A stretch of 64,000 nucleotides of DNA, from positions 1-64,000 of the forward strand of contig NZ_CP044507.1 of the NCBI RefSeq assembly GCF_008831505.1. The letters run 5' to 3'. Made by a program: the position numbers and the translations under genes. The notes under the pieces are model-generated. The model made no database searches. It worked only from the letters and a program-made list of their open reading frames with translations, and was not told the origin of the DNA. This DNA is from Chryseobacterium sp. (GTDB lineage: Bacteria; Bacteroidota; Bacteroidia; Flavobacteriales; Weeksellaceae). Positions 17,166 through 23,911 of the stretch are shown piece after piece. How positions within the stretch are numbered: the first letter of the stretch is position 1; every line of letters starts with the position of its first letter.

Positions 17166-17319
17166 AATTATCTGGAATTGCCAATCTCTGGTAAATAACC
17201 AATAAAACTTCTTTACAGGAGGTTTCACCATTCACTTAAATAGCGTTTTCTTTACTTTTTATTTTTTAGGGATTGTTCTGAAGCCGTCCGGTTAATAACC
17301 TCCTAAGGAATAGTAGGTT

Positions 17320-17544
17320 TTAAGATATCACTGAAGTGACTTCAGATAGTTTGACTTCCAAAGCAGTAGAGATTTTGTAAAGTGTGTAACTACTGGGACA
17401 GGTCTTACCGGATTCAATTCGGTTCATGTTGGATTTTTCAAAATTACAGAGGGCTGCAAGTTCAGCCTGAGAGACATTTTTAGTCTCTCTCAGATCCTTA
17501 ATCCTTCTACCCAGAGCCTTTTGAAAATCAATTTTATCCACCAT
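17320..17544 (-). CDS. XRE-family helix-turn-helix regulator
   Basis: 74-residue single-domain lambda-repressor-like HTH protein. The helix-turn-helix is at about residues 11-45 (LGRRIKDLRE, then SQAELAALCNFEKSNMNRIE), with the typical PSSYTLYKIS following segment. It has no dimerisation or sensor domain. It is divergent from the membrane protein gene at 17632; a perfect GATAAC-N6-GTTATC palindrome lies between them over the expected -33 position of that gene, so it probably represses that promoter, itself or both. Confidence 0.85.
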   Translation of the reverse strand: MVDKIDFQKALGRRIKDLRETKNVSQAELAALCNFEKSNMNRIESGKTCPSSYTLYKISTALEVKLSEVTSVIS

Positions 17545-17574
17545 GGTCTACTAAGCCCAAAAGTGGTCATAAAT

Positions 17575-17592
17575 GATAACGGCATGGTTATC
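17575..17592. promoter_or_regulatory. palindromic operator GATAAC-N6-GTTATC
   Basis: Perfect six-base arms with a six-base spacer, 31 bases upstream of the XRE start and ending 17 bases before the TATATTTG box (17610-17617) of the next gene. A likely binding site for the XRE protein. Confidence 0.55.
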
Positions 17593-17609
17593 AAGAATTA
17601 TAACTTTAC

Positions 17610-17617
17610 TATATTTG
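17610..17617 (+). promoter_or_regulatory. -7 box of the 17632 gene
   Basis: TATATTTG, 14 bases before the ATG at 17632, giving a nearly leaderless transcript. Confidence 0.5.
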
Positions 17618-17631
17618 ATTAAAACTATTTT

Positions 17632-18366
17632 ATGAAAAAATTAACGAAAGAAGAAATTGAAAAGCAAGACTCTTACGCTGTTGCTTCTATTATCGATTAT
17701 TGGAAGGAGTACCAGCAGGATAGCGTGATAATAGCCTACATTACTTTGTTACAAAGAAATGAAGTAAGTCTTATTGAAGGTAGGAAATTAAAATTTGACA
17801 AATTTTCTACTCATTACGGTGGGGAAAGCATAAAAATACTTACGGAGTACCTAAATGAAAATCCAGATTTGAAGGACTCAAATATTATAACTACTGCAGA
17901 GTCTATATTCAATAAAAAGGTTTTTAGATATGAGTTCGAAACATTGGGAATTTTAACGAAATTTCTAGGTTATTTAATAGGATTAGTTCTGATCTTGACA
18001 TTGTTAACCATTGCTGGACCAGTAGGGGTAATTGTAGGTTTGATTATATATACCTTGGGCTGGAAATTTTCGAAAATAGGGTTTTTAATTTATGATAGTT
18101 ACAAAGAGCTAATCTCTGAACAAATAACATATATCCAATTTCAGAATAGATGGAGAAGAAGCTTAGCAGTTACCTTGGCACTGACAATCTTTTTCTCTTT
18201 ACTCCTAGTGTTTGTTAGCCACATTGATAAAGCATTTACGGATGGACTAACAGCAGTATATATATTAGTAATGGTTTTACTTGCTTTTATACCACAGTAC
18301 CTTCTTCTAAATAGACTTTACAAGAAATTCTTCCGGAATCCCATTGGTAATGATTTACAGTTGTAA
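17632..18366 (+). CDS. four-helix membrane protein of unknown function
   Basis: 244 residues. The first 105 are soluble and charged. Hydrophobic segments follow at about 105-125, 125-145, 178-198 and 206-226, so an inner-membrane protein with a cytoplasmic N-terminal domain is likely. No family recognised. It stands immediately downstream of a palindrome and opposite the XRE regulator. With the next gene, which has the same soluble-then-membrane plan, it may form a two-component membrane cassette; an abortive-infection or phage-exclusion role is only a possibility. Confidence 0.55.
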   Translation: MKKLTKEEIEKQDSYAVASIIDYWKEYQQDSVIIAYITLLQRNEVSLIEGRKLKFDKFSTHYGGESIKILTEYLNENPDLKDSNIITTAESIFNKKVFRYEFETLGILTKFLGYLIGLVLILTLLTIAGPVGVIVGLIIYTLGWKFSKIGFLIYDSYKELISEQITYIQFQNRWRRSLAVTLALTIFFSLLLVFVSHIDKAFTDGLTAVYILVMVLLAFIPQYLLLNRLYKKFFRNPIGNDLQL

Positions 18367-18466
18367 TGTTTCAACAATAGACCTCCAACTGCGATCATAA
18401 TGTTTAAGTTTTTAATTGACTAGTGAAAATGAGTTTATGTTCGTTACAGTATAAAGCAAAAAAACA

Positions 18467-19219
18467 ATGATGTCTAATCTGAATGTTTCCCCTGAGGCAT
18501 ATATTTCTTTAACACATAGACGATATGGAAATGACACCACATCTAGGAAAGTAAGTGAAAAGATATCAAAATTTGAAGAGTGGGGAGTTCCTTATTATGG
18601 TTTTCTCAGGAGAGTTAATGAATTTGAATCCCGCTTACTTTTCAAGTATTACGGTGGTCGGATTCAAAATGATGAGTTCTATGACTCATTATTTAAGGAC
18701 AAGATTTTTGCCTATGACAGTAATACTTTGGTAGAAGTGGATTCAAGATTTCAATCAAAGGAAGATGAAGAGCAGTTCTTGCTTACGCTAATAGATAATA
18801 TAAAACAGAATCATTTTGAAACCTCAATAGACAGAGTTCTTGATAGGATATTTGGAATGGCTAATGTCATTTTTGGTTTCGAAGAAAGATCTCCTTTCCC
18901 GGAAGAGAAACGTTACTTTTATACCGGACTTCTCTCGGTGATGTCTTATTTATTTTTTCAGGCCATTGATTTTATTTTTGAGAGTAAGTCAGAGTTGCTA
19001 TTTTTCCAGGGATTATTATTTCTTGCAGCCTTAGTCAGTTTACTTTTTAGAGCTATTGCATCATTTATAAAAAAAATTAGCTCTCGAAATTCTACTGTGA
19101 AGTCAAAAGTACTAGATGGGATTATGGTCATACTTACTCTGCCACTTTTCCTCCTGGTTCTGTCACCATTTGTTATCGTTTCTTACATAATTTTTTTTGT
19201 ATTCTCCAAGAGGAGGTAG
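18467..19219 (+). CDS. membrane protein of unknown function
   Basis: 250 residues (or 249 from the next ATG at 18470). Residues 1-150 are soluble and charged. Two or three hydrophobic segments lie at about 153-170, 176-196 and 217-246, and the protein ends in Lys-Arg-Arg. Not recognised. It lies 100 bases after the 17632 gene on the same strand, with the same general plan. Confidence 0.5.
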   Translation: MMSNLNVSPEAYISLTHRRYGNDTTSRKVSEKISKFEEWGVPYYGFLRRVNEFESRLLFKYYGGRIQNDEFYDSLFKDKIFAYDSNTLVEVDSRFQSKEDEEQFLLTLIDNIKQNHFETSIDRVLDRIFGMANVIFGFEERSPFPEEKRYFYTGLLSVMSYLFFQAIDFIFESKSELLFFQGLLFLAALVSLLFRAIASFIKKISSRNSTVKSKVLDGIMVILTLPLFLLVLSPFVIVSYIIFFVFSKRR

Positions 19220-19330
19220 TAATGCTTTAACCTAATATGATAGTGCCCAGCATGGTATCTGTAGCATTAATGATGACCGCAAAAGGTTAACCCTTGTCAA
19301 ATCTAAGTGAAAATCCGTAAAATTTATTTT

Positions 19331-19774
19331 ATGTCTTACCAATACAGAGAACACATTACCATAAATAGTCAGCTTTATGAAACACAGTCAGAGCCACTTA
19401 AGAACTTCGAAAAGGAAATAAGGCAAAAATATGTTGTAAGAAAGGGACTGTTAACCAGTCTGTGGAGGGATTACGTTGGAACTTGGGAGGTTGATTTTGG
19501 AAGATTGTTTTTGACGGGTATTAAAATACCTGTTGTAGATGGAGCCGGATCATTAAAGGAAGTTTCTCTGGAACCTCTTTTTGGAACTGATGACAGAATT
19601 TTTGCTTATTGGTTTTCAGGCAAAATTACGATAAAGAAAGGTAGGGTGCTCATGTCTTATTTCTATGAGAATATACATGAGAGAGACTGCTATTACATAT
19701 TTACAAAAGGTATTATGACTGATTACTATGAGGTGGATAACACCAAAAAGAAATGGGAACCAGAACCATTTTAA
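19331..19774 (+). CDS. small soluble protein of unknown function
   Basis: 147 residues from ATG 19331 (MSYQYREHIT). A GTG at 19307 would add eight residues but has no support. The sequence is rich in Tyr, Phe and Trp with predicted strands (GTWEVDFGRLFLTGI, IFAYWFSGKITI). No motif recognised. It ends directly before a good terminator. Confidence 0.5.
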   Translation: MSYQYREHITINSQLYETQSEPLKNFEKEIRQKYVVRKGLLTSLWRDYVGTWEVDFGRLFLTGIKIPVVDGAGSLKEVSLEPLFGTDDRIFAYWFSGKITIKKGRVLMSYFYENIHERDCYYIFTKGIMTDYYEVDNTKKKWEPEPF

Positions 19775-19777
19775 AAT

Positions 19778-19804
19778 AAACCACCTCAAAAGGGTGGTTT
19801 TTTA
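19778..19804 (+). terminator. terminator after the 19331 gene
   Basis: AAACCACC (19778-19785) pairs perfectly with GGTGGTTT (19793-19800), followed by T's. Confidence 0.8.
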
Positions 19805-19816
19805 ATTTAATTAACC

Positions 19817-20194
19817 ATGAAAGAGAAAATATTTGATTACTTAATATTTAAGCTAGGAAGTGACTATGAGGAGTATGAGTTTGATCTTATACCGATACCA
19901 CCTTATGAGTTTATTGAAAATGAGCTGTCTCTGGAGCCTTATGAATACTTTGGAGAAGTAAAGGAGGTTTTAGGGTGTAAGGTTCAGCAGATTATTCTGT
20001 ATTACAATGCTGACAATCTTATGAGGGTCATGATCAAATTCAGAGGAAATAAATTACTTCTTATTAAGAGAGTACTAGAAGAATCAAATATCAACTTTCC
20101 TGATACTATTATGTTTCTCAAAATGTACTTCTCACCAGAAATCAAGGAAACCATATTGCTTTACCAGCATAAAAAACTTAGTACAGAATTTTGA
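19817..20194 (+). CDS. small acidic protein of unknown function
   Basis: 125 residues (MKEKIFDYLIF). The N-terminal half is very acidic with many Glu, Asp, Tyr and Pro, which is reminiscent of DNA-mimic anti-restriction proteins in composition only. The rest is a mixed helix/strand domain. No family recognised. It lies between a terminator and the RadC-like gene. Confidence 0.5.
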   Translation: MKEKIFDYLIFKLGSDYEEYEFDLIPIPPYEFIENELSLEPYEYFGEVKEVLGCKVQQIILYYNADNLMRVMIKFRGNKLLLIKRVLEESNINFPDTIMFLKMYFSPEIKETILLYQHKKLSTEF

Positions 20195-20251
20195 TTACGT
20201 ATTCTATACGGACTGAGTAAAATATTAACATTAACCAAAAACAAAAATTAA

Positions 20252-20692
20252 ATGGAAAATACAATAGCAGAAATCCAGGTCTCTTATAAGCCCAGTAGGT
20301 TATTAGATTTCAAGATCCAGGACAGTCAGAAGTCATTTCAGGTAATTCTGGACAAGTGGGAAAAGGACACCATTGAAATGCAGGAAGAAGTCAAACTTTT
20401 GCTGCTAAACAGGAATAATAAGGTCTTGGGTATATACTCTCTGGCTAAAGGTGGTATAACCTCATGTGTTGTGGATGTAAGGATTATCTTAGCTGTAGCT
20501 TTGAAGGCATTGGCAACAGGAATAATTTTGGTCCACAATCACCCCAGTGGAAATTTGGCTCCCAGTGCAGATGACAAAAATATCACTGAACAGTTACAAT
20601 CATCCTGTAAGCTAGTAGGTATCACCTTGGTGGATCATCTTATCATTACCAGAGAAGATTATTTCAGTTTTGCTGATGAAGGATTATTGTAA
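20252..20692 (+). CDS. radC: RadC/JAB-domain protein (short, element type)
   Basis: 146-residue JAB/MPN-domain protein lacking the N-terminal helix-hairpin-helix of chromosomal RadC, as is common in mobile elements. The metal-binding motif HNHPSG with the downstream Asp (SADDKNIT) is complete, and the KGGITSCVVDVR and DHLIIT segments are typical. The family is widespread in phages, islands and plasmids; a DNA-related or anti-restriction role is proposed, but its biochemical function is unsettled. It is the last gene before attR. Confidence 0.85.
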   Translation: MENTIAEIQVSYKPSRLLDFKIQDSQKSFQVILDKWEKDTIEMQEEVKLLLLNRNNKVLGIYSLAKGGITSCVVDVRIILAVALKALATGIILVHNHPSGNLAPSADDKNITEQLQSSCKLVGITLVDHLIITREDYFSFADEGLL

Positions 20693-20695
20693 CAA

Positions 20696-20715
20696 AGGCA
20701 TACTTTTAGGCATAC
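20696..20715 (+). repeat. two direct copies of AGGCATAC near the right end of the element
   Basis: AGGCATAC at 20696-20703 and 20708-20715, start-to-start 12 bases as in the first two left arm sites. This could be a diverged arm or excisionase site on the right side. Weak evidence. Confidence 0.35.
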
Positions 20716-20772
20716 CCTGAAAAACTAAAGCTTTACAAGTCCCATAAACAGTAGCTTTTTGAGAAAGTGGAT

Positions 20773-20819
20773 GAATCCCTCAGGACCCACAAAATCTCAG
20801 AGAAATCTGAGATTTTTTT
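20773..20819 (+). repeat. attR: 47-base direct repeat, right copy
   Basis: Identical to 5262-5308. It carries the last 17 bases of a tRNA-Val(TAC) gene without the rest of the gene, plus an orphan copy of the hairpin terminator (stem 20792-20801/20806-20815), and lies 6 bases before tRNA-Val(GAC). Confidence 0.93.
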
Positions 20820-20825
20820 ATTTTA

Positions 20826-20900
20826 GGGCAGTTAGCTCAGTTGGTTCAGAGCACTACGTTGACATCGTAGAGGTCACTGGTTCGAGCCCAGTACTGCTCA
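20826..20900 (+). tRNA. tRNA-Val (anticodon GAC)
   Basis: The acceptor GGGCAGT pairs with ACTGCTC (one G-T), discriminator A at 20900. The anticodon stem CTACG/CGTAG encloses TTGACAT, giving GAC. CCA is not encoded. Before the element inserted, this gene stood directly behind tRNA-Val(TAC) and its hairpin as a tandem pair; the element now separates it from the promoter at 5158. Confidence 0.95.
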
Positions 20901-20903
20901 CAC

Positions 20904-20933
20904 ACCTTTTCAAGAAATTGAGAAGGTTTTTTT
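20904..20933 (+). terminator. terminator of tRNA-Val(GAC)
   Basis: ACCTTTTC (20904-20911) pairs with GAGAAGGT (20920-20927) with one G-T, followed by seven T's. Confidence 0.75.
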
Positions 20934-20961
20934 ATGTCTACCTTTCAAATATATCTTTTTT

Positions 20962-21003
20962 AGGTTACCCTCCTGGTTACCCAAAAATTTCTTAGGTTAC
21001 CCA
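20962..21003 (+). repeat. second three-copy AGGTTACCCA-type array, outside the element
   Basis: AGGTTACCCT at 20962-20971, TGGTTACCCA at 20974-20983 and AGGTTACCCA at 20994-21003: start-to-start 12 and 20 bases, exactly as in the array at 5399-5440. The surrounding bases (TTTTTAGG before, TTTC in the longer spacer, CAT after) also align over about 50 bases. Probably a relic of the integrase-proximal end of a related element beside tRNA-Val(GAC). Confidence 0.65.
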
Positions 21004-21215
21004 TTCTAATCACTATAAATTAACATTTCTAGGATCAGGTATAAAACGGATCAGGAACAAAACCTGGGGGATTAGGCAAAAAGTGTGATGAGTCTGTATA
21101 GGAAGAAAGACCTGTCTTTTACGCCGCGTAACTGGATTCTGAAGTTTTTTATTTTTTTTCAGCTGCTGCACTGCAGCCGCCATTCAATTATAACGATGGG
21201 GTAGGTCCTGAAAAC

Positions 21216-21244
21216 AAAAAAGCTGCTAATCAGAGATTAACAGC
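21216..21244 (-). terminator. terminator of the tRNA-Leu/Gly/Leu operon
   Basis: On the minus strand GCTGTTAATC pairs with GATTAGCAGC (one T-G), followed by TTTTTT. Confidence 0.75.
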
Positions 21245-21254
21245 AATTTTTAAG

Positions 21255-21338
21255 TACCCCGGACGGGACTTGAACCCGTACGTCCTTGCGGACACAGGAT
21301 TTTAAGTCCTGCGTGTCTACCAATTCCACCACCAGGGC
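21255..21338 (-). tRNA. tRNA-Leu (anticodon TAA)
   Basis: 84-base class II tRNA with long variable arm. The anticodon stem CAGGA/TCCTG encloses CTTAAAA, giving TAA. The T-arm is ACGGG-TTCAAGT-CCCGT. Acceptor GCCCTGG/CCGGGGT. Last gene of the minus-strand operon. Confidence 0.94.
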
Positions 21339-21351
21339 CTGGTAGATGTTG

Positions 21352-21424
<73 letters not shown>

Positions 21425-21460
21425 ATAAAAAAATTTCTAAAATTGCTTTTAGAAATTTGG

Positions 21461-21542
21461 TGCGGATGAAGGGACTCGAACCCCCACGCCTCACGGCACC
21501 AGATCCTAAGTCTGGCGTGGCTACCAATTACACCACATCCGC
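21461..21542 (-). tRNA. tRNA-Leu (anticodon TAG)
   Basis: 82-base class II tRNA. The anticodon stem CCAGA/TCTGG encloses CTTAGGA, giving TAG. Acceptor GCGGATG pairs with CATCCGC. First gene of the operon. Confidence 0.94.
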
Positions 21543-21575
21543 CGGTTAAAAGATCTTCTTTTCTTTTTGTGAGTG

Positions 21576-21607
21576 CAAATATAGAAGGTTTTGCCATATC
21601 ATGCAAA
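21576..21607 (-). promoter_or_regulatory. promoter of the tRNA-Leu/Gly/Leu operon
   Basis: On the minus strand TTTG (21607-21604) and TATATTTG (21583-21576) are 20 bases apart, 34 bases before the tRNA-Leu(TAG) start. Confidence 0.75.
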
Positions 21608-21700
21608 TTTATTTTTGAAAAATATTTTTATCCACATTTCAGACAGATCATTTCTTTATTACTTTCTATTGTCTATTTTTACACTATTAATATTTACGAT

Positions 21701-22078
21701 ATGGAATTACAGGGAACAATAAAAAAAATAACTGACGTTCAGACATTTGCGAGCGGTTTTCAAAAAAGAGAAATGGTGCTTCTTACCGAAGAGCAGTATC
21801 CGCAGCCAATTAATATTGAATTCGTACAGGATAAGGTAGACCTTCTGAACAGTTGTACTGAAGGTGAAAAAGTGAAAGTTAGCATTAATATTCGCGGCCG
21901 CGAGTGGACTTCTCCTCAAAATGAAGTGAAATATTTCAATTCGATCGTGGGTTGGAGGCTTGAAAAAATAGCTGACAGCACTTCTTTCGAGCCTACTCAG
22001 GCTTCAGGAGGAACTCAGGCAGCACCAGCGCCGGGCAAAAATGTTTTTGAAGAAGAGGATGACGATTTGCCATTCTAA
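21701..22078 (+). CDS. DUF3127 domain protein, OB-fold-like
   Basis: 125 residues from ATG 21701 (MELQGTIKKI). An upstream in-frame start at 21569 lies in the tRNA promoter region and gives no family-like sequence. The pattern EMVLLTEEQYPQPINIEF and the GREWTSPQNEVKYFNSIVGW stretch are DUF3127 hallmarks, and the C-terminus is acidic, ending DDDLPF like the tip of single-strand-binding proteins. This suggests binding of ssDNA or of SSB-tip partners. Cytoplasmic; found as a stand-alone gene in Bacteroidota. Confidence 0.82.
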   Translation: MELQGTIKKITDVQTFASGFQKREMVLLTEEQYPQPINIEFVQDKVDLLNSCTEGEKVKVSINIRGREWTSPQNEVKYFNSIVGWRLEKIADSTSFEPTQASGGTQAAPAPGKNVFEEEDDDLPF

Positions 22079-22133
22079 TCTACTATAGAAATTATATAAA
22101 TCCTGCTTTTTGAAGTGGGATTTATTTTTCCTC

Positions 22134-22784
22134 ATGTACAAGCTCGACAAAAATCTTATCGCTTTCCCCGATCCCGCGCATTATCATCCACCCGACGGAC
22201 TGTTGGCGTTTGGCGGTGACCTGTCCGCGGAAAGGATTAGACTTGCTTATGAAAACGGCATATTTCCCTGGTATAATCCCGGGGAGGAGATTCTGTGGTG
22301 GTGTCCGGACCCGCGTTTCGTGCTTTATCCTGATGAACTGAGAATTTCAAAGTCGATGAAGAAGGTACTGCGCGATGAGGGTTTTACCTTCACCGAAAAC
22401 CATTGTTTCCGTAAAGTTCTGGAACACTGTATGCTTATTGAACGTCCGGGACAGGAGGGTACCTGGCTTAATGAGGAACTGATTGAAACTTTCACGCAGC
22501 TGCATCACGATTGTTTGGCAAAAAGCGTAGAGGTTTGGCAGAAGGGCGAACTTGTGGGAGGCTTTTACGGAATCCAGATAGGCAATGTTTTTTGCGGTGA
22601 AAGTATGTTTTCCCACGTCAGCAATGCTTCAAAGGCAGGATTCATCCATTTTGTTAATAAATACCGCGACACTTTAGAACTTATAGACTGCCAGATTCAT
22701 TCTGAACATCTGGAAAGCCTGGGAGCCAGAATGATTCCCAAATCACAATACCTGAACATCCTGAAAAGAAACAATGAATTCTGA
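22134..22784 (+). CDS. aat: leucyl/phenylalanyl-tRNA--protein transferase
   Basis: Transfers Leu or Phe from tRNA to N-terminal Lys/Arg of proteins, marking them for ClpS/ClpAP in the N-end rule pathway. 216 residues from ATG 22134 (MYKLDKNLIAFPDP). Family signatures: FPDP, the YENGIFPWYNPG segment, WWCPDPRFVL, GGFYGIQIG and ESMFSHVSNASKAGF, and the terminal CQIHSEHLESLGA. It overlaps the next gene by 11 bases. Confidence 0.95.
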   Translation: MYKLDKNLIAFPDPAHYHPPDGLLAFGGDLSAERIRLAYENGIFPWYNPGEEILWWCPDPRFVLYPDELRISKSMKKVLRDEGFTFTENHCFRKVLEHCMLIERPGQEGTWLNEELIETFTQLHHDCLAKSVEVWQKGELVGGFYGIQIGNVFCGESMFSHVSNASKAGFIHFVNKYRDTLELIDCQIHSEHLESLGARMIPKSQYLNILKRNNEF

Positions 22785-23655
22785 AAAAGAAAAATGGGTC
22801 CTTCTGATCCTGCTCACCATTATCTGGGGCTCATCCTTCATCCTGATTAAAAAATCGCTTGAGCATTACGGACCTTTCCAGGTGGGTGCACTGCGTGTGC
22901 TGATTGCGGGAATTCTGCTGGCGCCTGTCGCTATGCTCAATATCCGGAAATTCCCGCGAAAGAGGCTGAAATGGCTTATTGTGGCGGCTGTCGCAGGTAA
23001 CTTTATACCTATGTTTCTTTTTCCGCTGGCCGAAACAGAGGTGAGCAGCAGCATAGCCGGAATTGTAAATTCTATGATGCCCATTTTCGTAATTCTGATC
23101 GGTGCACTGTTCTGGAAATTCAAGACTACCGGCAGGCAGATGATTGGTGTGGCGATCAGTTTCTCAGGCGCCTGCTTGCTGATGCTGAGCGGCACAGAGG
23201 GTGACAGTCTGAAAATCGTGCCGATTCTGTGGTTGTTGCTGGCCACGCTGCTTTATGCGGTCAGCGTCACGACGGTAAAATCTAAATTAAGTGATGTGCC
23301 CGCAAAGATTCTGTCGGCCTTTGTATTTTTCTTTATCCTGTTTCTGCCCTCACTTATTACCCTTGCATCTACGGGCTTCTTCAATAATTTTGAAGGTACA
23401 AAAGGGGAGTTTATAGGTCTTGGCTATGTAAGCCTGCTTTCCGTTTTCGGTACAGGTCTGGCGATGATGCTGAATTACCGTTTGCTCAGTATCTCCACAC
23501 CGCTGTTTGCATCCACAGTAACACTTCTGATGCCTATTGTGGCTGTACTCTGGGGTGTGTTGGATGGCGAAAGTCTTACAGGACTACAGTTTGCGGGTGG
23601 ATTTATTATAATAGGAGGACTGCTGTTTTTGAGGGCAAAGAGTTCGAAAGCTTAG
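22774..23655 (+). CDS. EamA/DMT superfamily transporter
   Basis: 293-residue inner-membrane protein with ten predicted helices in two EamA repeats: first half from LLILLTIIWGSSFILIKKSL, second from about residue 150. The WGSSF motif of helix 1 is typical of drug/metabolite exporters of the RhaT/YdcZ kind. Substrate cannot be told. Translationally coupled to aat by an 11-base overlap. Confidence 0.85.
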   Translation: MNSEKEKWVLLILLTIIWGSSFILIKKSLEHYGPFQVGALRVLIAGILLAPVAMLNIRKFPRKRLKWLIVAAVAGNFIPMFLFPLAETEVSSSIAGIVNSMMPIFVILIGALFWKFKTTGRQMIGVAISFSGACLLMLSGTEGDSLKIVPILWLLLATLLYAVSVTTVKSKLSDVPAKILSAFVFFFILFLPSLITLASTGFFNNFEGTKGEFIGLGYVSLLSVFGTGLAMMLNYRLLSISTPLFASTVTLLMPIVAVLWGVLDGESLTGLQFAGGFIIIGGLLFLRAKSSKA

Positions 23656-23830
23656 TCCACCTCATGATCGCCACTGCATGGCTTTTCCGATAGTCTGCTT
23701 TTTGCTATTACCTGAACCTTTTAAAGCTGCTGGAACGGATCTATTCCACAATATCCGACCCTTTTTTAGAATCATCATTTATTCGTCTGGGAATCCCTAT
23801 TTCTTAATCTAATCGGGATGCCTAAAAAAC

Positions 23831-23857
23831 AAAGAGCACTGAAAAACAGTGCTCTTT
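23831..23857 (-). terminator. bidirectional hairpin terminator downstream of gdhA
   Basis: AAAGAGCACTG and CAGTGCTCTTT form a perfect 11-base stem with a five-base loop. On the minus strand it is followed by GTTTTTT, closing gdhA; it may also stop transcripts from the DMT gene. Confidence 0.85.
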
Positions 23858-23911
23858 ATCCTTTCATTTTACTTTTTTCCCATTGTCCCGGGACAGGATT
23901 TATATTGATGC

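Larger units (their letters stand above)
5262..20819. mobile_element. integrative element inserted in tRNA-Val(TAC), 15.6 kb
   Basis: The ends are a 47-base exact direct repeat (5262-5308 and 20773-20819) containing the tRNA 3' end and its terminator hairpin, the classic result of tyrosine-recombinase insertion at a tRNA gene. An integrase lies just inside the left end. The interior is visibly more AT-rich than the flanks. Genes in order: int, SF2 helicase, Sak4-like ATPase, DUF3871 protein, the four-gene minus-strand cargo operon, a small beta-rich protein, XRE regulator, two membrane proteins, two small unknowns and a RadC/JAB protein. I see no relaxase, VirB/Tra, capsid, terminase or portal gene, so it is neither a self-transmissible ICE nor a complete prophage; it may be a satellite-type or helper-dependent element. 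Confidence 0.92.
20901..21254. other. 354-base gene-free interval between tRNA-Val(GAC) and the tRNA-Leu operon
   Basis: Contains the terminator of tRNA-Val(GAC), a three-copy GGTTACCC array (20962-21003) and the terminator of the opposing tRNA operon. I see nothing in about 21005-21210 beyond a short GCTGC/GCAGC-rich hairpin near 21160-21180. Confidence 0.6.

Noticed and set aside
19284-19293. GGTTAACC palindrome as a further arm site
   Set aside because: It resembles AGGTTACCC only in part (GGTTAaCCC), is single and lies within the element far from either end.
5262-20819. The element as a complete prophage or conjugative element
   Set aside because: No capsid, portal, terminase, tail or lysis genes and no relaxase, coupling protein or type IV secretion genes are present.
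20759-20995. 78-codon frame across attR and tRNA-Val(GAC)
   Set aside because: It covers the attachment repeat, a tRNA and a terminator; not a gene.
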